DNA from: Thalassotalea_H sp040779345
GTDB taxonomy: Bacteria; Pseudomonadota; Gammaproteobacteria; Enterobacterales; Alteromonadaceae
Assembly: GCA_040779345.1 (NCBI GenBank)
Contig: JBFONU010000004.1
Span: 62,001 to 126,000 of the forward strand
DNA length: 64,000 nucleotides
Direction: 5' to 3'
The notes below the pieces were generated by a model. The model saw nothing but the letters and a program-made list of their open reading frames with translations, was not told the DNA's origin and searched no databases. The translations under genes and the position numbers were made by a program. This document shows positions 1 to 8,599 of the stretch, in pieces (the stretch's first letter is position 1; every line of letters begins with the position of its first letter).

Positions 1-2
1 TT

Positions 3-92
3 TGGTTAAAGATAAACCATTTAGAATCATTACACGCGCATGATGCCGTTAGTGTGACAACCAAAGGTGTTGTTGGTGGTTATCAACCTTAA
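3..92 (+). CDS. C-terminal end of an unidentified protein (5' truncated)
   Basis: An open frame enters from the left edge and ends at a TAA at 90-92, giving about 29 residues that finish in GGYQP. A good intrinsic terminator lies about 30 bp further on, which supports this being a true gene end. The fragment is too short to name. Only the frame, the stop and the terminator are seen; the protein family is unknown. Confidence 0.5.
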   Translation, partial: WLKINHLESLHAHDAVSVTTKGVVGGYQP

Positions 93-123
93 ATGATTGA
101 ATAGTTTGCTCACATCCCTCCCT

Positions 124-148
124 AAAACCAGCGCTTTGCTGGTTTTTT
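124..148 (+). terminator. Intrinsic terminator of the upstream gene
   Basis: A perfect 9-bp stem (AAAACCAGC / GCTGGTTTT) with a 5-nt loop runs into a T tract. It sits just after the stop codon at 92 and isolates the gltBD promoter region from upstream transcription. Confidence 0.85.
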
Positions 149-559
149 ATTGTAAAAACCTCGATTTATTAAACACTCACAACACTTGTATAGACAAGAT
201 GAATATTTTTTGAATAGAAAGTGCTTAAGTCTTTATTGATATAAGACACACAAAATAATGTAATAAAATTTCATATTATGATTATTAGCGCTCAGCCAAA
301 TCAAATAATAGTGGGTAAATTTCATATAAAATGACTGCAACAAGACGCACAAACAACATAACCCCTTAAATTTCAAAAACTTAAAAAAATGTAAAAATAT
401 TACGAGCAAAAACTCTATTTTTATTGACGTTTGCCTAATAAATGTTTAATGTTAGAAGTTCCCCTTGGGTAAAAACAGAGTAATTATGCATTATTTGTAT
501 AACTTTATTCTTTTTCTTTCGCTCTGTAACCAAGCCGGTATTTTATTAGGAGAAAAGAC
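149..559 (+). promoter_or_regulatory. AT-rich leader/promoter region of gltBD
   Basis: About 410 bp hold no convincing ORF. The stretch is strongly AT-rich and ends in the ribosome-binding site AGGAGAA at 549-555 just before the gltB ATG. The length is compatible with a regulated gltBD promoter, but no specific operator was identified. Confidence 0.45.
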
Positions 560-3500
560 ATGCAGCTCTATGATCACAGCAAGCAAAAAGATAACTGTGG
601 ATTTGGTTTGATCGCTCACCAACAAGGTGAAACAAGTCATAAGCTCATAAAAACAGCAATTCAAGCATTAGACCGTATGCAACATAGAGGCGGAATTGCT
701 GCCGATGGTAAAACAGGTGATGGTTGCGGCTTATTAATGCAAAAGCCAGATTCTTTTTTTCGTGCCGTGGCTGAAGAAAAAAATTGGCAGCTCGGTAAAA
801 AGTATGCGGTAGGGATGATTTTCTTAAATCCTGATCCTATTCTAGCTGCTAAATCAAAAGAAATTTTAGAAGAAGAACTAACTCGTGAAACCTTAACGCT
901 TGTTGGTTGGCGTGTGGTTCCTACCGACACTTCTATGTTAGGTGAAATAGCTGCAGGTAATTTACCGACAATAGAGCAAGTATTTGTCGATGCTCCTCCT
1001 GGTTGGAGAAACCGTGACTTAGAGCGCCGCTTATATATGGCACGCCGCCGTGCAGAAAAGCGCATCGACGATGAGCGTTTTTATGTCGCCAGCCTGTCAT
1101 GCTTAGTCACAATCTACAAAGGCTTAATGATGCCAGTAGATCTGCCAAATTTTTATTTAGACCTTGCTGATATTCGTATGCAAACAGCCATTTGTGTATT
1201 CCATCAACGATTTTCTACCAATACATCACCACAATGGCATTTAGCTCAACCTTTTCGATACCTTGCTCATAACGGTGAGATCAATACCATAAAAGGTAAC
1301 CGTCAATGGAGTAGAGCAAGAACTCACCGCTTTCATTCACCATTGTTACCTGATTTACGTGATGCTGCACCTTTTGTTAATGAAAGTGGATCAGACTCTT
1401 CTTCATTAGATAATATGCTTGAACTTTTCTTAGCGGGTGGAATGGACCTATACAGAGGTATGCGTTTATTAATGCCACCGGCTTGGCAAAACAGTCCGTT
1501 AATGGATGATGATTTAAAAGCATTTTACGAATTTAACTCCATGCATATGGAACCATGGGATGGCCCTGCAGGTGTGGTTGTAACCAATGGTCGCCACGTT
1601 GCATGTAACCTTGATCGCAACGGCTTACGCCCTGCTCGATATGTTATTACCCGTGATGGCTTTATTACCTTAGCGTCTGAAGTTGGCATTTGGGATTATG
1701 GAGAAGACGAAGTGGTTGAAAAGGGCCGTGTTGGCCCAGGTGAAATGCTGGCAATTGATACTTATACAGGTAAAATTTTCACCTCCCAAGATATTGATAA
1801 CGACCTAAAAGTACGTCATCCATATCGTCAATGGTTGAACAAAAACATTAAACGATTAATTCCGTTTCATGAACTTGATGCTGAGCAAATTGGTAAGCGT
1901 ATATTTAGCGACACCGAAATGTCGCAATACCACAAAATGTTTAACTACAGCTATGAAGAGATTCAACAGGTTGTCAAAACATTAGCTGAAAATGGTCAAG
2001 AAGCTACAGGCTCGATGGGTGACGATACCCCAATGGCGGTACTTTCAAGCCAACCTCGTACTTTATTTGATTACTTCCGTCAGCAGTTTGCCCAAGTGAC
2101 AAATCCGCCAATTGATCCATTGCGTGAACGTTACGTGATGTCATTAGGCACTTGTATCGGTCGTGAACATAACGTATTCAACGAAACAACAAGCCACGCT
2201 GATCGCATATTATTTGCCACACCAATATTAATGTACACAGGGCTAAAACAGTTACGCGAGTTAGACCCTGAACACTATAGAAGTGACACATTAACGCTTA
2301 ACTATGATCAAGATGAAGGGTTAGAAGCCGCGATAAAACGTTTGTGTGATGAAGCTGAAGATTTAGTTAGCAATAAACGCACGGTTATTTTAGTGCTCTC
2401 TGATCGTGAAATACAGAAAGGCATGCTACCAATTCCTGCAGCAATGGCCGTAGGTGCGGTGCAAAAACGCTTAGTGGAAAAACAACTACGCTGTGATTCC
2501 AATATCATTGTAGAAACCGCTTCTACACGTGATTCACACCAATTTGCCGTATTACTCGGTTTAGGTGCGACCGCAATTTATCCGTACCTAGCGTTTGAAA
2601 CAATAGAGCAATTAGTTGAGCAAGGGCAAATTGAGCTAACCGCCCGTCAAGCTGTAATGAATTACCGAGACGGTATTAATAAAGGCTTATTAAAAATACT
2701 CTCTAAAATGGGTATTTCAACGATTGCTAGTTATCGCTGTGCCGGATTATTTGAAGTGATTGGGTTACATCAGAACATTATGACACTATGTTTTCCTGAT
2801 TTACCTAGCCGTATTCAAGGGGCTGATTTTGAAGATATTGAACAAGACAACATCAACCTTGCACGTAAAGCCTTTTTAGCGCATCAGAAAATGAGTCACG
2901 GTGGCATCTTAAAATATGTACATGGTGGCGAGTATCATGCCTATAACCCTAATGTAGTGAACTACTTACAAGATGCGGTTAGAAGTGGCGAATACGATAA
3001 ATATCGCAAATTTGCGGATGAAGTTAACAACCGTCCGCCTGCTGCGCTGCGCGACTTATTAGCTTTTAAAGACGATACAAAGTCAATTAGCATTGATAAC
3101 GTTGAAGCTGAAACCGAAATGTTCAAACGCTTTGATAGTGCAGCGATGTCTATTGGGGCATTAAGTCCTGAAGCGCATGAAGCTCTGGCGATTGCCATGA
3201 ACCGTTTAGGTGGCTATTCCAATTCTGGGGAAGGTGGCGAAGACGAACGCCGTTTTGGTACAGTGAAAAACTCACGAATCAAGCAAATTGCCTCTGGTCG
3301 ATTTGGCGTAACCCCTCATTACCTCGTTAATGCCGACGTTTTACAGATCAAAGTTGCTCAAGGGGCTAAACCTGGTGAAGGTGGACAATTACCTGGTGAT
3401 AAAGTCTCACCATTAATCGCCAAATTACGCTTTTCAGTACCTGGGGTTACGTTAATTTCTCCACCGCCACATCATGATATTTATTCAATTGAAGATTTAG

Positions 3501-5020
3501 CTCAGCTTATTTTCGATTTAAAACAAGTTAACCCGAAAGCCGTTATCTCAGTGAAGTTAGTGTCAGGCCCTGGTGTTGGCACCATAGCTTCTGGTGTTGC
3601 TAAAGCTTATGCTGACTTTATTACCATTTCTGGTTACGACGGCGGAACAGCAGCGAGCCCATTAACGTCAGTAAAATATGCCGGTTGCCCATGGGAACTT
3701 GGTTTAGCGGAAGCGCATCAGTCACTCGTCACTAATGGCTTGCGCCATAAAGTACGCTTACAGGTTGATGGTGGCTTAAAAACCGGCATTGATATAGTAA
3801 AAGCAGCCATTTTAGGTGCTGAAAGTTTTGGCTTTGGTACTGCTCCAATGGTGACTTTAGGTTGTAAATTCCTACGCATTTGTCACTTAAACAACTGCGC
3901 TACAGGTGTTGCAACACAAGACGAAGTGCTACGTGAGCAATTCTTTAAAGGCTTGCCAGAACAAGTTATGAATTACTTTAAATTCATTGCTCATGATGTA
4001 CGTGAAATTTTAGCCCGCTTAGGTGTTGAGAGTTTAGAAGCCCTTATTGGTCGTACTGACTTATTAGTTCCTTTAGCGGGGATCACGGCTAAGCAATCAA
4101 AATTAGATTTAACGCCTATTATTGCCCCAGTCATTGCTGGCGATAATACGGCGCTTCATCAAACAGAAGAAAATAATCCATTTGATGAGGGTAAACTTAA
4201 CCAAGAAATACTTAGCGCGGCAAGTGACGCGGTTGCACATAGTTCGGGTGGAGAATACCGTTTTACGATTCAAAACACAGACCGCTCAGTCGGCGCATCA
4301 CTTTCTGGTGAAATTGCCCGTCAACATGGCGATCAAGGCATGGCATCAAATCCTGTTAAGGTTTTCCTTACCGGTACAGCCGGTCAAAGTTTTGGTGTAT
4401 GGAATGCAGGCGGATTAGAAATGACCTTGATTGGCGATGCTAACGATTACGTTGGTAAAGGCATGACAGGCGGCAAGCTCACCATTAAGCCGCCCAAAGG
4501 CGTTGATTATGCCAGTGAAAAAACCATGATTATGGGGAACACTTGCTTATACGGTGCAACAGGTGGAAAGTTATTTGGTTGTGGCCGCGCAGGTGAACGC
4601 TTTGCAGTGCGTAACTCAGGCTGTCATGCCGTCATAGAAGGTACCGGTGATCATGCCTGTGAATATATGACAGGAGGTATTGTCACTATCCTGGGTCAAG
4701 TCGGAGTTAACTTTGGTGCTGGTATGACAGGTGGTTTTGCTTACGTTTTAGATGAAATAGGAGATTTAGACATTCGTTTAAATAATGAATCTATTGAGAT
4801 TTTGCCTATTGCAGATTTAACGATTCATCAAGAACATTTGCGTGGCATTATCAGCCAGCATTTTGAAGAAACTGACAGTCTTCACGCACAAAATATTTTG
4901 GCTAACTTTGATAGTTATGCGCCATTATTTAAATTAATAAAACCAAAAGCTACCGACGTAAAAACGTTATTAGGTCACCGTAGCCGTTCATCTGCAGAAC
5001 TTCGCGTTCAAGCACAATGA
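560..5020 (+). CDS. gltB: Glutamate synthase (NADPH) large subunit
   Basis: The large subunit of glutamate synthase moves the amide of glutamine onto 2-oxoglutarate to give two glutamates. At 1486 residues it has family length. The class II amidotransferase domain begins at Cys13 in the motif CGFGL, which becomes the N-terminal nucleophile after removal of a short propeptide (12 residues here). An FMN-binding synthase domain spans roughly residues 800-1170. The 3Fe-4S ligands follow as a C-x5-C-x4-C group near residues 1102, 1108 and 1113. A C-terminal glycine-rich GXGXG beta-helix covers about 1240-1440. The start is fixed by AGGAGAA upstream. gltD follows after 31 bp with its own RBS (GAGGAAGAA), so the two are one operon. 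No disruption was seen. Confidence 0.97.
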   Translation: MQLYDHSKQKDNCGFGLIAHQQGETSHKLIKTAIQALDRMQHRGGIAADGKTGDGCGLLMQKPDSFFRAVAEEKNWQLGKKYAVGMIFLNPDPILAAKSKEILEEELTRETLTLVGWRVVPTDTSMLGEIAAGNLPTIEQVFVDAPPGWRNRDLERRLYMARRRAEKRIDDERFYVASLSCLVTIYKGLMMPVDLPNFYLDLADIRMQTAICVFHQRFSTNTSPQWHLAQPFRYLAHNGEINTIKGNRQWSRARTHRFHSPLLPDLRDAAPFVNESGSDSSSLDNMLELFLAGGMDLYRGMRLLMPPAWQNSPLMDDDLKAFYEFNSMHMEPWDGPAGVVVTNGRHVACNLDRNGLRPARYVITRDGFITLASEVGIWDYGEDEVVEKGRVGPGEMLAIDTYTGKIFTSQDIDNDLKVRHPYRQWLNKNIKRLIPFHELDAEQIGKRIFSDTEMSQYHKMFNYSYEEIQQVVKTLAENGQEATGSMGDDTPMAVLSSQPRTLFDYFRQQFAQVTNPPIDPLRERYVMSLGTCIGREHNVFNETTSHADRILFATPILMYTGLKQLRELDPEHYRSDTLTLNYDQDEGLEAAIKRLCDEAEDLVSNKRTVILVLSDREIQKGMLPIPAAMAVGAVQKRLVEKQLRCDSNIIVETASTRDSHQFAVLLGLGATAIYPYLAFETIEQLVEQGQIELTARQAVMNYRDGINKGLLKILSKMGISTIASYRCAGLFEVIGLHQNIMTLCFPDLPSRIQGADFEDIEQDNINLARKAFLAHQKMSHGGILKYVHGGEYHAYNPNVVNYLQDAVRSGEYDKYRKFADEVNNRPPAALRDLLAFKDDTKSISIDNVEAETEMFKRFDSAAMSIGALSPEAHEALAIAMNRLGGYSNSGEGGEDERRFGTVKNSRIKQIASGRFGVTPHYLVNADVLQIKVAQGAKPGEGGQLPGDKVSPLIAKLRFSVPGVTLISPPPHHDIYSIEDLAQLIFDLKQVNPKAVISVKLVSGPGVGTIASGVAKAYADFITISGYDGGTAASPLTSVKYAGCPWELGLAEAHQSLVTNGLRHKVRLQVDGGLKTGIDIVKAAILGAESFGFGTAPMVTLGCKFLRICHLNNCATGVATQDEVLREQFFKGLPEQVMNYFKFIAHDVREILARLGVESLEALIGRTDLLVPLAGITAKQSKLDLTPIIAPVIAGDNTALHQTEENNPFDEGKLNQEILSAASDAVAHSSGGEYRFTIQNTDRSVGASLSGEIARQHGDQGMASNPVKVFLTGTAGQSFGVWNAGGLEMTLIGDANDYVGKGMTGGKLTIKPPKGVDYASEKTMIMGNTCLYGATGGKLFGCGRAGERFAVRNSGCHAVIEGTGDHACEYMTGGIVTILGQVGVNFGAGMTGGFAYVLDEIGDLDIRLNNESIEILPIADLTIHQEHLRGIISQHFEETDSLHAQNILANFDSYAPLFKLIKPKATDVKTLLGHRSRSSAELRVQAQ

Positions 5021-5051
5021 TATACAGAACGCGAATTGAGGAAGAAACAGC

Positions 5052-6467
5052 ATGAGTAAAAATGTTTATCAATTTATCGATGTAAAAAGAATCGATCCGC
5101 CAAAAAAGGCGATAGCAGAGCGTAAAATAGACTTTGTTGAAATTTACCAACCACTTAGTGGTGATCAAAGTGCTGGTCAAGCAGACCGCTGTTTAGATTG
5201 TGGTAATCCCTATTGTGAGTGGAAATGTCCTGTTCACAATTATATTCCGCAATGGTTAGAGCTAGTGACCGAAGGAAAAATTTTCGAAGCCGCTGATTTG
5301 TGTCATTCAACAAATAGTTTGCCTGAAATGTGTGGACGAGTTTGTCCGCAAGACAGACTTTGCGAATCAGCTTGTACGTTAAATGAAGACTTTGGTGCGG
5401 TAACCATCGGTAATATCGAAAAATATATTACCGATACGGCTTTCGCCCAAGGGTGGAAACCTGACTTGTCAGAAGTTGTCAGCACAGGAAAACGCGTAGC
5501 AGTGATCGGCGCAGGGCCTGCAGGTTTATCCTGTGCAGATGTGTTAACGCGTCATGGCGTTGATGCGGTTGTTTATGACAAACATGCTCAAATTGGTGGC
5601 TTACTTACCTTTGGGATCCCGTCATTTAAACTTGAAAAAGATGTGATTCAAACCCGTCGCGAGATTTTTGAAGGCATGGGGATAGAATTTCGCCTCAATA
5701 CCAATGTCGGTGTGGATGTGAGTTTTGAGTCATTAAGTGAAGAATATGACGCGGTGTTCTTAGCACTTGGCACTTATACCGATATGACCGGTGGTTTTGA
5801 GCATGAAGGCGCTGCGGGGGTTTATAATGCCCTTGATTTCTTGATTGGTAATACACAAAATTTAATGAATATTACCGAAAATGCAAAACCTTACGTTAAT
5901 TTTAACGATAAAAAGGTCATTGTATTAGGCGGTGGTGATACCGCGATGGATTGTGTTCGTACTTCTATTCGTCAAGGGGCAACACAAGTTACATGTGCTT
6001 ATCGTCGTGATGAAGCTAATATGCCAGGTTCGCCAAGAGAAGTTCAAAATGCGAAAGAAGAAGGCGTAAATTTTCAATTTAATATTCAACCACTTGATAT
6101 AGCGGTTGATGCAGACGGTAGCGCCTGTGGGGTTAAATTTGTAAAAACACAATTAGGTAAAGCTGATGCTAATGGTAGACGCAGCCCTGAGCCTATCAAA
6201 GGTAGTGAATTTATTATGGAGGCTGACGCAGTCGTTATCGCCTTTGGTTTTTTACCTAGCCCCCCTCAATGGATGAAAGATGCTGGCGTTGAGCTAGATT
6301 CTCGCGGCAGAGTTGTCGCTGTTGAAAATAGCAACTTCGCACTGCAAACGAGTAAAGAAAATATCTTCGCGGGTGGTGATATGGTGCTTGGCTCTGATTT
6401 AGTTGTTACCGCAGTAGATCAAGGCCGTAAAGCCGCACTAGGTATTTTAGATTACGTGTTGAGTTAG
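5052..6467 (+). CDS. gltD: Glutamate synthase (NADPH) small subunit
   Basis: The small subunit passes electrons from NADPH through FAD and two 4Fe-4S clusters to the large subunit. It has 471 residues. N-terminal cysteines occur at 47, 50, 55 and 59 and again at 94, 98, 104 and 108, the pattern of the GltD ferredoxin-like domain. The FAD Rossmann motif GAGPAGLSCA lies near residue 153 and the NADPH motif GGGDTAMDC near 296. It is the second gene of the gltBD operon and is followed by a strong terminator at 6486-6515. Confidence 0.97.
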   Translation: MSKNVYQFIDVKRIDPPKKAIAERKIDFVEIYQPLSGDQSAGQADRCLDCGNPYCEWKCPVHNYIPQWLELVTEGKIFEAADLCHSTNSLPEMCGRVCPQDRLCESACTLNEDFGAVTIGNIEKYITDTAFAQGWKPDLSEVVSTGKRVAVIGAGPAGLSCADVLTRHGVDAVVYDKHAQIGGLLTFGIPSFKLEKDVIQTRREIFEGMGIEFRLNTNVGVDVSFESLSEEYDAVFLALGTYTDMTGGFEHEGAAGVYNALDFLIGNTQNLMNITENAKPYVNFNDKKVIVLGGGDTAMDCVRTSIRQGATQVTCAYRRDEANMPGSPREVQNAKEEGVNFQFNIQPLDIAVDADGSACGVKFVKTQLGKADANGRRSPEPIKGSEFIMEADAVVIAFGFLPSPPQWMKDAGVELDSRGRVVAVENSNFALQTSKENIFAGGDMVLGSDLVVTAVDQGRKAALGILDYVLS

Positions 6468-6485
6468 CCAAAAGAGAACACTATT

Positions 6486-6515
6486 AAAAAAGCAGCTTCT
6501 TAGGCTGCTTTTTTT
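6486..6515 (+). terminator. Intrinsic terminator of gltBD
   Basis: AAAAAAGCAGC pairs with GCTGCTTTTTT around a 7-nt loop, and the 3' arm runs into seven T residues. It lies 19 bp after the gltD stop codon. Confidence 0.9.
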
Positions 6516-6966
6516 GTGCCTTATCTTTTTGTAAATGGCCAATTTTTCGACATAATTGAAATCTAGGCTATTCTTAAAATAGGTATTAGGAAAAAGCTTT
6601 GATCAAAAAACCTTTCAAAACGAACGCCCAATAAACAACCAAAAACTAAGGAAATGTATACATCACTGTATAACAGATAGGAGTTAACTTAGGCCTGTAG
6701 CACAGCGATGATGATTAAATGACTAAGAGGTTTAATTTACTCTGCCGCGCGCTATTGCAAGTAAAAATAGCGTACCGAGGTGCTGAAATACCTTTACTAT
6801 ATATTGTTATTTTTCTGCAATAAACGTAATAAATTTTAACAACCTAAAAGAGCAAGTTTACTTCATCATTTTAATAGCAGCCGAAAATATAGAGAGTAGA
6901 TCATTACTCATTCACTTTCTCTTAAATAATAAATAACAAAAAGGTAAGGCCAGACAAGTTAGCGCT
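6516..6966 (+). other. Intergenic region before the tandem solute-binding genes
   Basis: About 450 bp without a supported ORF on either strand. It probably carries the promoter of the downstream pair, but no clear operator, RNA or repeat was recognised. A weak RBS-like AAAAAGG lies near 6939, some distance from the ATG at 6967. Confidence 0.4.
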
Positions 6967-7731
6967 ATGAAAATAAATAGTCACATGATTAAAATATTTT
7001 CTTTAAGTATTTGTTTTCTTTTGATAATCACTGTCAAAGGTTATTGTCAAGAAATCAAAGTCGTTACAGAGTATTTAGCACCTTACCAAATAGAAATGCC
7101 TGATGGCAGTGTAGGAGGCTTTTCTACTGAAGTATTGCGAGCTATATTTAAACAAGCAAATAAAAAACCGAACATTATTGTAATGCCGTGGGCAAGAGCT
7201 TATAAAGTAGTAAAGGAAGAAAGTAATGTCATGATTTACTCGATTGCCCATACAAAAGCTCGTCACGACTTATTTCATTGGATCGGTAGTTTAACGAAAG
7301 AAAGGTTATACTTTTGGGGCTTAAAATCAAGGTTTCCAGTACCTATAGATATTGAAGCATTACTCAAAGGTTACCTCGTGACTGCCTCAAAAAACTCTAA
7401 CATTTCTCAGTATTTAATTGACAATAATTTCTTTAATATTTATCACATCACAGTTGAAGACCAAAGTATGAAAATGCTTTATTCACATCGTGTTGACCTA
7501 CTTGTTGATACAGAATTAAACGCTAGGTATAGAGCCAAAAAACTCGGGTTAGACTTTGATGAAATGATAAAGATTAAAGAAGTGACGGCATTAAATAATG
7601 ATTTAAGTTTTGCTTTTAATTTACAATCAAATCTTCAGTTAGTTCGTGATTTTCAAAAAGCCTATCAAGAAGTTAAAGCAAAAGGTATTCTTGATAAGAT
7701 TAAGCAAAAATGGCAAATAACAGGAGGTTAA
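6967..7731 (+). CDS. Periplasmic solute-binding protein, family 3 type (copy 1)
   Basis: A 254-residue secreted protein whose signal peptide ends near residue 26 (VKGYCQ). The mature part resembles extracellular solute-binding proteins of family 3 (PF00497): an N-terminal VVTEYLAPYQ strand, a GGFSTEVL segment and the block MPWARAY. No ABC permease or ATPase lies next to it, so it may be a stand-alone binding or sensory protein. The next gene is a clear paralogue 10 bp downstream, and a third family member is at 21795-22544. The ligand is unknown. Confidence 0.75.
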   Translation: MKINSHMIKIFSLSICFLLIITVKGYCQEIKVVTEYLAPYQIEMPDGSVGGFSTEVLRAIFKQANKKPNIIVMPWARAYKVVKEESNVMIYSIAHTKARHDLFHWIGSLTKERLYFWGLKSRFPVPIDIEALLKGYLVTASKNSNISQYLIDNNFFNIYHITVEDQSMKMLYSHRVDLLVDTELNARYRAKKLGLDFDEMIKIKEVTALNNDLSFAFNLQSNLQLVRDFQKAYQEVKAKGILDKIKQKWQITGG

Positions 7732-7741
7732 ATATCATAAT

Positions 7742-8500
7742 ATGGGTATATTAATTTATAAACGAAGAAGTTTTCTTTCATTCATTGCCATTTTTTTAGT
7801 ATTGTCTTTTTCTGCTCAGTCTGAACAAATTAATGTGGTAACTGAGTTTCTCGAACCCTACCAAATCCAAAATGCTGATGGCAGCTTAGGTGGCTTTTCA
7901 ACAGATGTTATTAATTCGCTTTTTGAACTAACAAACGATAAAGCAAATATTAAAGTGATGCCTTGGGCTAGAGCATATGAAACAGCGCTTCATCAACCTA
8001 ATACACTAATTTATTCCATTGCACATACCCCCATTAGAGATAAGCTATTTCACTGGGTTGGAGCTCTAAAAGAAGAGCGGTTATTTTTTTGGGGATTAAG
8101 AAAAAAATTTTCAAATAAGAACTACCAAGTTAACGAATTGAAAGAGTATAAAATTGCCGTATCAAGGCACTCGAATACAGCACAATATGTTATTGCAAAA
8201 GAGTTCACCAATATTTATCAGCTCGCCAATGAACGTCAAAACATGGACATGCTATTTATTGATCGCGTTGATCTTATTCTTGCCACAAAAATAACAATTG
8301 AAACCAGAGCCAAAAAACTTGGCTATGATTTTACTGAATTGCAAATACTCACTAAGGAGCCAGTATTTAATAACAAATTAAGTATTGCCTTTAGTCTCAA
8401 TACGCCAAAGAAATTGGTGGACAAATATAAAGCTGCGTTTCAAGCATTAATCGATAATGGCCGATTGGCAGAGCTGAAGGAAAAATGGAAACTACACTAA
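7742..8500 (+). CDS. Periplasmic solute-binding protein, family 3 type (copy 2)
   Basis: A 252-residue paralogue of the preceding gene. The two share VVTE(Y/F)L-PYQI, DGS-GGFST, MPWARAY, IYSIAHT and FFWGLR-type blocks at matching positions and also end alike (KEKWKLH versus KQKWQITGG). The signal peptide ends near residue 27 (SAQSEQ). The 10-bp gap suggests cotranscription and origin by tandem duplication. No transporter membrane partner is adjacent, and the ligand cannot be told from the sequence. Confidence 0.75.
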   Translation: MGILIYKRRSFLSFIAIFLVLSFSAQSEQINVVTEFLEPYQIQNADGSLGGFSTDVINSLFELTNDKANIKVMPWARAYETALHQPNTLIYSIAHTPIRDKLFHWVGALKEERLFFWGLRKKFSNKNYQVNELKEYKIAVSRHSNTAQYVIAKEFTNIYQLANERQNMDMLFIDRVDLILATKITIETRAKKLGYDFTELQILTKEPVFNNKLSIAFSLNTPKKLVDKYKAAFQALIDNGRLAELKEKWKLH

Positions 8501-8523
8501 AAAATAATTCTTAAGTCACCAAT

Positions 8524-8552
8524 AAAAAAGCTCAACCTGATAAAGTTGAGCT
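8524..8552 (-). terminator. Intrinsic terminator downstream of fabY
   Basis: AGCTCAAC and GTTGAGCT form an 8-bp stem with an 8-nt loop. Read on the minus strand the stem is followed by six T residues (plus-strand A tract at 8524-8529). It lies about 50 bp after the fabY stop. Confidence 0.8.
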
Positions 8553-8599
8553 GCTCAATCAATAAAGCCTATGCGTTTAACAATAAGAAATGAGTGAAC

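Noticed and set aside
4950..5180. Minus-strand open frame across the gltB-gltD junction
   Set aside because: It lies entirely over two strongly conserved coding ends and has no supporting start signal.
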